Shown here: piece after piece, positions 1-5,136 of the stretch
Layout: each line of letters opens with the position of its first letter
Position numbering within the stretch: the stretch's first letter is position 1
NCBI GenBank assembly: GCA_003523545.1
Contig: DQAM01000115.1
Location: 1 to 5,136 of the forward strand
DNA length: 5,136 bases
DNA from: Dysgonomonas sp.
Lineage (GTDB): Bacteria > Bacteroidota > Bacteroidia > Bacteroidales > Dysgonomonadaceae
Reading direction: 5' to 3'
Notes under the pieces: model-generated
What the model was told of the DNA's origin: nothing
The model's database searches: none
What the model saw: only the letters and a program-made list of their open reading frames with translations
Position numbers and translations under genes: made by a program

Positions 1-20
1 ATCCTTATAAGTAATAATAT

Positions 21-53
21 AAAAAAAGCCCGTGGTAATCTTACCCGGGCTTT
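21..53 (-). terminator. Rho-independent terminator of the 47-aa gene
   Basis: Positions 25-32 (AAAGCCCG) pair perfectly with 46-53 (CGGGCTTT). The stem continues as GGTA/TACC (34-37 with 42-45) past a single bulged T at 33 and closes on a 4-nt loop. Read on the minus strand, the stem is followed by seven T residues (complement of A21-A27), the classic intrinsic terminator arrangement. It lies 22 nt past the stop of the small minus-strand gene at 75-218, so it most likely ends that transcript. A gene outside the window arriving from the left on the plus strand could also use it, but the T-run on that side is short (TTTCTT). Confidence 0.85.
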
Positions 54-74
54 CTTAATTTCTTTTATTGACGA

Positions 75-218
75 TCAGTTACTATCATATTTAGTTATAA
101 CGGATGCTACATGATCGTACAAATCATCAAAATCCATACTGTAATCATCGGAATCCATGACACTCTTCACATATCTCAAAGTCTCGAGCAATTCCTTCAT
201 CGCATTCTCACCATTCAT
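75..218 (-). CDS. Small acidic protein of unknown function (47 aa)
   Basis: This is a 47-codon reading frame from ATG (216-218) to TGA (75-77). It is not recognised as any known family. Its reality rests on its signals: a perfect AGGAGG ribosome site at 225-230, six bases before the ATG, which is unusually strong for this phylum; a TACTTTTG promoter -7 box at 248-255; and a strong terminator at 21-53. The protein begins MNGENAMKELLETLRYV and has no signal peptide or membrane segment. The first half could form an amphipathic helix (about residues 5-21). The second half is very acidic, with D22, D24, D25, D29, D31, D32 and D35 interspersed with Y26, F30 and Y34. Overall there are 11 Asp/Glu against 4 Lys/Arg. 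It is divergent from the lipoprotein gene at 520. A second in-frame ATG at 198-200 lacks the ribosome site, so the first start is preferred. A function cannot be assigned; small acidic proteins include binding partners, inhibitors and DNA mimics, but nothing here selects among these. Confidence 0.72.
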   Translation of the reverse strand: MNGENAMKELLETLRYVKSVMDSDDYSMDFDDLYDHVASVITKYDSN

Positions 219-224
219 TTTTTA

Positions 225-230
225 CCTCCT
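225..230 (-). promoter_or_regulatory. Strong Shine-Dalgarno site of the 47-aa gene
   Basis: The minus strand reads AGGAGG (plus strand CCTCCT), with a 6-nt spacer before the ATG at 216-218. A full consensus Shine-Dalgarno is notable because the other plus-strand genes here show none. It fixes the start of the small gene and suggests efficient translation. Confidence 0.8.
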
Positions 231-247
231 GTTTTTAGTCCGATATA

Positions 248-255
248 CAAAAGTA
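248..255 (-). promoter_or_regulatory. Bacteroidota-type promoter -7 box for the 47-aa gene
   Basis: The minus strand reads TACTTTTG, an exact match to the Bacteroidota -7 consensus TAnnTTTG. A T-run (in AACTTTTTAT) sits about 19 bases upstream where a -33 TTTG box is expected, but it lacks the G. Transcription would begin near 241, giving a leader of roughly 20-25 nt that contains the Shine-Dalgarno site. The -7 box is directly visible; promoter function is inferred. Confidence 0.55.
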
Positions 256-400
256 TAAAAAAACCACCGTATAAAAAGTTAACCGATAGGATGATGTTGT
301 TATTTTTAATGTTAAAAAAAATAGTTTTCTTTTCTAATCCTCAATCAGCCAATCTTAATAGATGATATTTTTATAAAAAATAATTTCTTTTTAACCTTTG

Positions 401-432
401 TATTGTAAATGTTAAATAAATGTTTATTTTTG
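401..432 (+). promoter_or_regulatory. Promoter of the lipoprotein gene (-33 TTG, -7 TATTTTTG)
   Basis: TATTTTTG at 425-432 matches the TAnnTTTG -7 consensus. A TATTG ending at 405 lies exactly 19 bases upstream, in the expected spacing for the -33 element; a further TTTG is at 397-400. Transcription would start near 437-440, giving a leader of about 80 nt before the ATG at 520. The rest of the 301-nt divergent intergenic stretch (219-519) is A/T-rich. Beyond this promoter and the oppositely directed one at 248-255 I see nothing convincing in it. A 9-mer AATGTTAAA occurs at 308-316 and 408-416 but is probably chance in such DNA. Confidence 0.6.
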
Positions 433-519
433 CAGGAGAAGTGTTTGAAATATATACACTGCTTTAACAGATTGAATAAGAGAATAATAGAAATAACCAA
501 TTTAAACAAGTGAATTTAT

Positions 520-2208
520 ATGAAAAGGGTATCATTATTATTAATGCTCGCATGTGCATTATCATTTTATTCGTGCAGCAGCGACGATATTTTTGACGAC
601 AATGTCCCGGCGGTCCCGGAACAGCCGAACGTCATCAACCGGGATGGTAAGACCGACGGTATAGGATATTCATTGAAGAATGTAACCCTCAATCCGGATG
701 TTGTTGTATTGAATTCCGGTAATTCGGAATTACTGAGTTCAGAACAGGAACTTTCGCAGGGGATTATAAAAGTTAACAGTAATCAACTAATCAATGAGGG
801 GGCAGTGCTTTATATACAATCCGGGGATTATACCGGACTTAAGAAGGCTGTAACGGTGAGAAAAACAGGCGCGCAATCTTACGAACTGCAAACGGAACAA
901 GCCCAATTAGGAGAACTGTTTGAAAGCGGGGATATCAATCTTTCGCTCGATATGTATGAAGCAAGCAAGGCTAAAGACGAAAAAAATGGAGAACTTCGTG
1001 CCGGTGTATATGAAATAGACCGGACGTACGAAATTATCAACCTGATGGAAGAATACCAGTGGGGAGATGTCCTGAAATTCAATCCTTCCACAAAGGTAAA
1101 AGCGAACCTGTATATGAATATGTCTTTCGGAAAATCACAGCTTCTTCCGAGCAAGTTTACTACTTATTTCGAAATAGTACCGGCAATGAACCCGCTGTTA
1201 GCCTTCAGCGGATCGGTAAACCAGACCTATGAGGATGATATCGTACGTTTCATTCCCGGGCAGATGATCGAATTTATAAAAGAGCAGGAATTCGATATAG
1301 ATATACCGCTCAACGTATTGGGAATAGAATCTATACCGGCGAAGGTGAAAATCCAGGATATCAATATTCCGACAACCATAGAAGCTAACCTGGCTAATCA
1401 GACAGACTTTACTTTTCATGTCAATGGATCTTTCAAAGTAGGGTATGAAATGGATATCGATGGATTAAATGCGAAGGTTACTCCTATTTATGAAAATAAT
1501 ATCATAGCGGAAGCTCCGGGTGTATCGGATATGCAGGGAGAGTTACTAACCAATACACAAGTTGTGATCGTACCCACTATCTATATGCTCGACGGGCTGT
1601 ATAAAATATCCGGGGATATATCCTTCGGCTTCAAGTCAGAAACTTATGGCGGAGGAGCAGACCTTCCCGAAAATCCGGGGAATTTCGCTTCGAAAGGTGT
1701 ATTTACGTCGAATATGACGGTGCTGGTAGACTTATTAGTGATGAAAGTGCCGGTTGAAATTTTCAACCAGGATAAGGAAATATGGAATATGGGGTCGTTC
1801 GACAAAAAAGTAATATACTCCGATCTTTCATGGAAGGTGTCGTCCAAATATTCCAACAGTATATTGTTGCTGTCGAGATTATATGAAACTGATTTTACTG
1901 TAAAGTATAAGTATCCGATACTGGGTAAAAAAGTCCCTGCAGAATTGCTGGTTAGCTACGAAGTATATCAGGATAATAACAAGACTAAAATCCAGACCGT
2001 AACAAACGAAGTCATTGTTCCGGCTGATGTAACCGCAGACAGCTTTACATTTAAGCTGAACATTCCGTTTAAAAGTAAATTGTTTTCTTACCAGACAAAG
2101 AGCTATTTGAAGAATATAGTTATAAAAGACCGCAACGGATACGTCTATGAAGGAATATATAATACGGCCAAAGGCATCAATGAAAACTCGTTTGAAATAA
2201 AAAGATAG
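520..2208 (+). CDS. Surface-exposed lipoprotein of unknown function (562 aa)
   Basis: The protein starts with a lipoprotein signal peptide: K2-R3, a hydrophobic stretch at residues 4-17, and Cys19 in the context FYSC, followed by S20-S21-D22-D23. Ser plus acidic residues directly after the lipidated Cys is the Bacteroidota lipoprotein export signal, so the mature protein is inferred to sit on the outside of the outer membrane. The lipobox is loose (F at -3) but typical for this phylum. After a Pro/Asp-rich linker (about 22-45), residues 58-143 form a beta-rich module (VVVLNSG, GAVLYIQSGDYTGLKKAVTV, YELQTEQAQLGELFESGDI). From memory this resembles an N-terminal module of other large secreted bacterial proteins, in which a granted-value strand and a V.SV-type strand lead into an L.T.PA.LED-like segment. 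Residues 160-562 alternate hydrophobic and polar residues throughout, consistent with an all-beta fold, with no enzymatic motif seen. The start is the first in-frame ATG before the signal peptide; there is no Shine-Dalgarno. It is a single-gene unit with its own promoter (401-432) and terminator (2235-2271). A binding, adhesion or structural role is possible but unproven. Confidence 0.9.
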   Translation: MKRVSLLLMLACALSFYSCSSDDIFDDNVPAVPEQPNVINRDGKTDGIGYSLKNVTLNPDVVVLNSGNSELLSSEQELSQGIIKVNSNQLINEGAVLYIQSGDYTGLKKAVTVRKTGAQSYELQTEQAQLGELFESGDINLSLDMYEASKAKDEKNGELRAGVYEIDRTYEIINLMEEYQWGDVLKFNPSTKVKANLYMNMSFGKSQLLPSKFTTYFEIVPAMNPLLAFSGSVNQTYEDDIVRFIPGQMIEFIKEQEFDIDIPLNVLGIESIPAKVKIQDINIPTTIEANLANQTDFTFHVNGSFKVGYEMDIDGLNAKVTPIYENNIIAEAPGVSDMQGELLTNTQVVIVPTIYMLDGLYKISGDISFGFKSETYGGGADLPENPGNFASKGVFTSNMTVLVDLLVMKVPVEIFNQDKEIWNMGSFDKKVIYSDLSWKVSSKYSNSILLLSRLYETDFTVKYKYPILGKKVPAELLVSYEVYQDNNKTKIQTVTNEVIVPADVTADSFTFKLNIPFKSKLFSYQTKSYLKNIVIKDRNGYVYEGIYNTAKGINENSFEIKR

Positions 2209-2234
2209 ATCGTATATAATCCAATAATTAGAAA

Positions 2235-2271
2235 AGCTGTTTCTCATAATCCAAGAGGAACAGCTTTTTTT
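2235..2271 (+). terminator. Rho-independent terminator after the lipoprotein gene
   Basis: AGCTGTTTCTC (2235-2245) pairs with GAGGAACAGCT (2255-2265) through 11 base pairs including one U-G wobble, with a 9-nt loop. It is followed by a run of T at 2265-2271, and A residues before the stem extend the pairing. It begins 26 nt after the lipoprotein stop codon and separates that gene from the next plus-strand gene. Confidence 0.88.
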
Positions 2272-2360
2272 ATAGAGTGATATCGAGACCGCTGATTCCG
2301 AACAAATACATCCATTCATGCGTTATTAATCATACGAAACAAAATACAAATTACGGGAAG

Positions 2361-2702
2361 ATGACAAGTAAACAAATAAATGATATCCTGCTTTATAAAG
2401 GCTTCGAAGAGAAGAAACTTGACACAGGCTTTAACTACACAAAAAAAATAGAGCACATCGAACTGGTATGCTACATCGAACCCGATATAAATGTTTCTTT
2501 TACTACATTATATCGGTGGAACGATAACGAAATAAAAGGTGCATACGATATTCCGGTGAAAGACCTGAATATGCATGGAATAGATATCGATCTGCTTTTT
2601 AAGCGTGCCGTAAAAGATATGCCCAGGTATATAGGAACAAAAGAATCCGGCGTAGATGTACATGCACAGGTCGAATCTGTTATTGATCAGATTTTCAATT
2701 AA
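2361..2702 (+). CDS. Hypothetical cytoplasmic protein (113 aa)
   Basis: The protein is 113 residues, beginning MTSKQINDILLYKGFEEKKL and ending VESVIDQIFN, with no signal peptide or membrane segment. I do not recognise the family and see no catalytic motif. The sequence suggests a mixed alpha/beta fold: an N-terminal helix (about 3-19), beta strands in the middle (HIELVCYIEP, VSFTTLYRW, about 32-53), and helical segments near residues 75-87 and at the end. The frame is open back to a GTG at 2277, which would add 28 residues. I prefer ATG 2361 because the GTG lies only 6 nt past the preceding terminator's T-run and the extra residues look non-coding. GGGAAG directly abuts the ATG, too close for a good Shine-Dalgarno. 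No TAnnTTTG promoter is visible between 2272 and 2360, so its transcription may depend on read-through from the lipoprotein gene or a degenerate promoter. A terminator-like hairpin follows at 2743-2777. Coding status is likely rather than certain. Confidence 0.72.
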   Translation: MTSKQINDILLYKGFEEKKLDTGFNYTKKIEHIELVCYIEPDINVSFTTLYRWNDNEIKGAYDIPVKDLNMHGIDIDLLFKRAVKDMPRYIGTKESGVDVHAQVESVIDQIFN

Positions 2703-2742
2703 TTATTTTATATGAATTGTTGACATTAATATATGTGGGATG

Positions 2743-2777
2743 AAAAAGGCTTCGGCCGTTTCCGGCGAAGCCTTTTT
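2743..2777. terminator. Bidirectional terminator between convergent genes
   Basis: AAAAAGGCTTCG (2743-2754) and CGAAGCCTTTTT (2766-2777) form a perfect 12-bp inverted repeat around an 11-nt G/C-rich loop (GCCGTTTCCGG) that can add two further C-G pairs. A-tract and T-tract flank it symmetrically, so both transcription directions meet a hairpin followed by U residues. It lies 40 nt after the stop of the plus-strand 113-aa gene and 38 nt after the stop of the minus-strand HSP90-like gene, as expected for a shared terminator. Confidence 0.9.
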
Positions 2778-2815
2778 CTTATATATAAATTACAGCAGTA
2801 TCTAAAGAAAGTATT

Positions 2816-4621
2816 CTATAAATCGAAATTACCCATAAAATTGCTCATCCCCATGATGAGAAGCTGATAAAGGGCATCATTGAATACCGTCATTTCTTTT
2901 TTATTGACCGGATATCCCCCCAGCATGAGAGCCTGTACATACATGATATGTACAATAGCATTGAACAGGGTTTCATCCTCTATGCCGATCAGGTTCTTTA
3001 CAATTTCGTTATCCTTATTGAAACAAAGGATAGGCATATTTTCTTCTTTCTTAATGAAATTGTGTAAAGTAGCGGCAAAAGGATTGTTCGATCCGGACAG
3101 GGATTGTATATTCTTATTGTTCATAGCCTCATCGTTGGCTACATATATAGCTGGTGTATCGGCCGGATCGAATTGTTTCATCTGGGCCTTGCAATATTGC
3201 TGCCTCAGCAGATCATTCACCCGTTTCTCGAACAGTATATATCGTTCGTCTTCCGATGCCGGTACATCGGCAAGTGTTTCCAATACATCCTGCGGTGTAA
3301 TCTTTTCGATGCGCAGTTCCGGGAAACTGATCTTTATTTTCTGGATAAGATCAGCTTCGAAGGAATAAGCGGCATTGATTACCGTCTTGTCCTGGGAGCC
3401 GGCAATGCGTCTTATCTGGCGGAAATCGTCCAGAGAAGGTGTATAATATATGGTATTATTATAGGTTTTGATAGCAAGGAAAGCCATATACCCTTTGTTT
3501 GTCTCGAAGGGTATATAGTCGATAAAAAGCTTAAGTAATTCCTTGTCTTCTACCGCAAGCGCCTTGATATAAATATGGTGTATACGGATGATCTCACTCA
3601 GTTTCTTTACATCTTTCAGCATCAGTACTTTCAGGTAATCCTTAAAACAGGCGCTCAACTGCTTGCGGGCACTCTTTGTCACTTCATCATCCATCAGCGA
3701 TTCGCGCGAAGCAGTAGGACGAAGGCTGTTGGTATTGATGATGCATTTAACGAAGGATGTCCATTCGGGCAGCAATCCGCTTGCCTGTTCGCAGAGGTAC
3801 ATCCGCTTCAGGTATATTTTGTGCTGTTTAGAACCCGAGAACTGTACCTTGTAAGGCATTATATAGGCGACCCCGTTTATTTCACCGATATCGCTTTTCA
3901 GATAGAAAGCATCCAGAAAGTTGATATTGAAAACCTTTTTACCGTATTCGAGGAGTTCGTCCTTTGTACTATCCGGATCGAGCCAGACCGGGTCTTTGTC
4001 TACCAGAACTTCGGTTCCACTGTCCGTAATAAAGTTGATAGTAACAGGAAGGGCGCTTCCGAAATGAAGGATATTCTTTTTCAGTTCACTTAATTCGAAT
4101 AATGGCAGCCATTCTCTTTTGGGCGACAGTATCACGCGTGTACCCGGCTGATGCATGTGTGTGATAGGCTCCACGGTGTATGTGCCGTCAGCTTTACCAC
4201 GCCAGCAGACGGCCTGCTCGTTGATCAGGGATTTGGTCTCTACCACGATTTCATGGCTTACGACCAGACAGGACAGCATCCCGATACCGAATTTTCCGAT
4301 ATAATCTTTCTCGTTAAAATCTCCCCGCTTCGAACTCTGCCCGATTACGGACAGGAACTGGTGTACTTCTTCTTCGGATAATCCGATGCCGTTGTCTTCG
4401 AAAATTATCTGCGGATAACCGTCTACCCGGTTCACATATATATTGATAGTGCCTTTGTGCCCTTCGTCTATAGTACGGCGTGCCGTAGCTGCATCGATGC
4501 CGTTTTGGAGCAATTCGCGTACAAAGACATTAGGCGCACTGTATATATGCTCCGAAAGCAGTTCGATCATGCCTTTCAGGTTGACCTGAAAAAGATATTT
4601 ATTGTCGTTATTCTGGTTCAT
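2816..4621 (-). CDS. HSP90-family molecular chaperone (HtpG-like, non-canonical, 601 aa)
   Basis: This is an ATP-dependent HSP90-type chaperone, cytoplasmic, with no signal peptide. The N-terminal GHKL ATPase domain (about 8-200) is intact: ELLQNGIDA with E36, N40 and D43 (catalytic Glu, Mg-binding Asn); EDNGIGLS with D76-N77-G78-x-G80; lid and glycine segment IGKFGIG (108-114) followed by MLSC; and PGT at 159-161. The middle domain (about 220-440) has IYLKRMYLCEQ (269-279), LLPEW (283-287) and LRPTASRESL (300-309). The last corresponds to DLPLN(V/I)SRE(I/M)LQ of HtpG, and R306 aligns with the gamma-phosphate-contacting Arg. Residues 310-601 are divergent, and a typical HtpG C-terminal dimerisation domain is not obvious to me. 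At 601 aa it is shorter than the usual Bacteroidales HtpG (about 680 aa, from memory). Its wording (ELLQNGIDAATARR, PFETNKGYMAF, DDFRQIRRIA) recalls the group named simply HSP90 family protein, best known to me from actinobacteria, so I withhold the symbol htpG. The ATG at 4619-4621 is supported by GGGAG at 4630-4634 with an 8-nt spacer. It is monocistronic, with a -7 box at 4664-4671 and a terminator at 2743-2777. HSP90 membership is secure; clients are unknown. Confidence 0.95.
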   Translation of the reverse strand: MNQNNDNKYLFQVNLKGMIELLSEHIYSAPNVFVRELLQNGIDAATARRTIDEGHKGTINIYVNRVDGYPQIIFEDNGIGLSEEEVHQFLSVIGQSSKRGDFNEKDYIGKFGIGMLSCLVVSHEIVVETKSLINEQAVCWRGKADGTYTVEPITHMHQPGTRVILSPKREWLPLFELSELKKNILHFGSALPVTINFITDSGTEVLVDKDPVWLDPDSTKDELLEYGKKVFNINFLDAFYLKSDIGEINGVAYIMPYKVQFSGSKQHKIYLKRMYLCEQASGLLPEWTSFVKCIINTNSLRPTASRESLMDDEVTKSARKQLSACFKDYLKVLMLKDVKKLSEIIRIHHIYIKALAVEDKELLKLFIDYIPFETNKGYMAFLAIKTYNNTIYYTPSLDDFRQIRRIAGSQDKTVINAAYSFEADLIQKIKISFPELRIEKITPQDVLETLADVPASEDERYILFEKRVNDLLRQQYCKAQMKQFDPADTPAIYVANDEAMNNKNIQSLSGSNNPFAATLHNFIKKEENMPILCFNKDNEIVKNLIGIEDETLFNAIVHIMYVQALMLGGYPVNKKEMTVFNDALYQLLIMGMSNFMGNFDL

Positions 4622-4629
4622 TCGTATTT

Positions 4630-4634
4630 CTCCC
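4630..4634 (-). promoter_or_regulatory. Shine-Dalgarno site of the HSP90-like gene
   Basis: The minus strand reads GGGAG, with eight bases between it and the ATG at 4619-4621. It supports that start. The next in-frame Met is residue 18, inside the conserved N-terminal segment. Confidence 0.65.
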
Positions 4635-4663
4635 TAAACTTTTGTCATTCTAACTAAAGGATG

Positions 4664-4671
4664 CAAATTTA
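4664..4671 (-). promoter_or_regulatory. Promoter -7 box of the HSP90-like gene
   Basis: The minus strand reads TAAATTTG, an exact TAnnTTTG match, which would start transcription near 4657 and give a leader of about 36 nt. No clear TTTG -33 element is present 19-21 bases upstream (that region reads TAAATCCC), so the promoter may be weak or activator-dependent. No CIRCE-type heat-shock inverted repeat was seen. Confidence 0.45.
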
Positions 4672-4894
4672 AAAAAATTATCGGATAGCGGGATTTAATT
4701 TTCGTTTGATAAACAGTTAATATGTCGATAATGATCTTTCGTCGATAAAATTTAACTTTTGTATAATTTTTTTTGGTGGGTTATTCTGTTTATCTATTAT
4801 TACGTTGCAAAAAAGCAAATAGTAGAGGATTTAATATATCAGAGGGAACGATTTTATTTTCAATTTTTACTCCTTATAAATTAATATTTAATTT

Positions 4895-5136
4895 ATGAAA
4901 AGAAAAATCATTCTTTTTGTATTGGCACATTTGTCTATAGGCTTATTTGCCCAGGTAGCTATTGGTAAAGATTCTGCACCTGTAGAATCTGCAGTCCTCG
5001 AACTCGTTTCATCAGACAAAGGGATGTTATTTCCCCGCCTGACAACCGCTCAGCGCGAAGCCATTTCAGATCCTGCCGATGGATTATGCGTCTATGATAC
5101 GGATGAGAACCGTATATTACACTTCAATGAAAAGAA
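4895..5136 (+). CDS. Secreted cell-surface-type protein, N-terminal fragment (runs off the window)
   Basis: Only the first 80 codons are present, and the frame is open to the window edge. The protein starts MKRKIILFVLAHLSIGLFAQ: basic residues, a hydrophobic core and an LFA|Q signal-peptidase I site after A19, so it is exported. Residues 21-80 contain VAIGKDS, AVLELVSSDKGMLFPRLTTA, QREAI, DPADGLCVYDTD and ILHFNE. This matches the very common Bacteroidota pattern VGIGTT.P..SA.LDV.S..KGFL.PR.T..QR.AI..PA.GL.IY.TD...L..YNG, found at the N terminus of large secreted or surface proteins that often carry repeated or fibre-like downstream domains. Those downstream domains, and hence the function, lie outside the window. 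The ATG at 4895 follows an A/T-rich leader without a Shine-Dalgarno, as is usual in the phylum. Identity of the module is well supported; the final protein type is not determinable here. Confidence 0.85.
   Translation, partial: MKRKIILFVLAHLSIGLFAQVAIGKDSAPVESAVLELVSSDKGMLFPRLTTAQREAISDPADGLCVYDTDENRILHFNEK

Larger units (their letters stand above)
4622..4894. other. Divergent intergenic region with GTCGATAA direct repeat
   Basis: This 273-nt A/T-rich gap lies between the HSP90-like gene (left, minus) and the secreted-protein gene (right, plus). It holds the HSP90 ribosome site and -7 box, and two perfect copies of GTCGATAA at 4724-4731 and 4741-4748, 17 bp apart start to start, which could be a regulator's paired half-sites. 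A possible -33 box for the rightward gene is TTTTG at 4757-4761, but the sequence 20 bases downstream (TATTCTGT, 4782-4789) matches the -7 consensus poorly. A small inverted repeat TTGC-AAAAAA-GCAA is at 4805-4818. No small gene or RNA is apparent. Confidence 0.4.

Noticed and set aside
111..365. Plus-strand 84-codon open frame
   Set aside because: It overlaps the minus-strand 47-aa gene, which has a strong ribosome site, promoter and terminator. It crosses the divergent promoter region, has no ribosome site of its own, and its product has no coherent features.
308..416. AATGTTAAA repeated exactly 100 bp apart
   Set aside because: It is a low-complexity A/T-rich 9-mer in an A/T-rich intergenic region; repetition by chance is expected.
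1879..2319. Minus-strand 146-codon open frame under the lipoprotein gene
   Set aside because: It is antisense to the well-supported lipoprotein, runs through the 2235-2271 terminator, and its Cys/Tyr/Phe-rich translation is typical of shadow frames.
2277..2360. GTG-initiated 28-residue extension of the 113-aa protein
   Set aside because: The GTG is 6 nt after a terminator T-run, leaving no room for a leader or ribosome site. The extension has no protein-like features, and an ATG at 2361 is available.
3575..4093. Plus-strand 172-codon open frame (and others at 2880-3368, 3104-3538, 4151-4381, 4457-4657)
   Set aside because: All are antisense to the HSP90-like gene, whose conserved motifs span the region; none has a promoter or ribosome site.
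4634..4648. Four-codon upstream frame (MTKV-stop) on the minus strand ending in the HSP90 ribosome site
   Set aside because: The stop TAG touches the GGGAG site, which is suggestive of a leader peptide, but the frame has only four codons, no ribosome site and no regulatory codon bias, so chance is the simpler explanation.
4805..4818. TTGC-AAAAAA-GCAA inverted repeat as an operator or terminator
   Set aside because: The stem is only 4 bp, with no T-run after it and no match to a known operator.
1..5136. Defence island, CRISPR, prophage or transposon
   Set aside because: No repeat array, transposase, integrase, phage gene, toxin-antitoxin pair or nuclease was found. The GHKL ATPase is a clear HSP90 with middle-domain motifs rather than a defence-type fusion.

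Overview
The window looks like chromosomal DNA from a member of the Bacteroidota, most likely the order Bacteroidales. Four things point there: promoter -7 boxes of the TAnnTTTG type, A/T-rich leaders mostly without a Shine-Dalgarno sequence, a lipoprotein whose +1 Cys is followed by S-S-D-D (a Bacteroidota surface-export signal), and a secreted protein with the LD..S..KG.L.PR.T..QR.AI N-terminal signature common in this phylum. The genus cannot be fixed from the sequence.

Layout: (1) Positions 21-255, minus strand, hold a complete small transcription unit: a promoter, a strong AGGAGG ribosome site, a 47-codon acidic reading frame (75-218) and a hairpin terminator. (2) Divergent from it, 520-2208 (+) encodes a 562-aa, probably surface-exposed lipoprotein of unknown function, with its own promoter at about 401-432 and a terminator at 2235-2271. 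(3) Positions 2361-2702 (+) encode a 113-aa cytoplasmic protein of unknown function, lying between two terminators with no clear promoter. (4) A terminator-like hairpin at 2743-2777 separates it from the convergent gene at 2816-4621 (-), a non-canonical 601-aa HSP90-family ATPase (HtpG-like, with an intact GHKL nucleotide site and the middle-domain catalytic Arg motif). (5) A 273-nt A/T-rich divergent intergenic region contains the HSP90 -7 box and a pair of GTCGATAA direct repeats. (6) From 4895 to the window edge runs the 5' part of a secreted cell-surface-type protein.

Almost every gene is its own transcription unit, with alternating orientations and a terminator between neighbours, so the window does not show one multi-gene operon. 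No mobile element, CRISPR array, tRNA or rRNA was seen. The items most worth attention are the very short acidic gene, which a length cut-off would miss, and the free-standing divergent HSP90 paralogue. I do not see a defence system or other multi-component novel system that the sequence supports.
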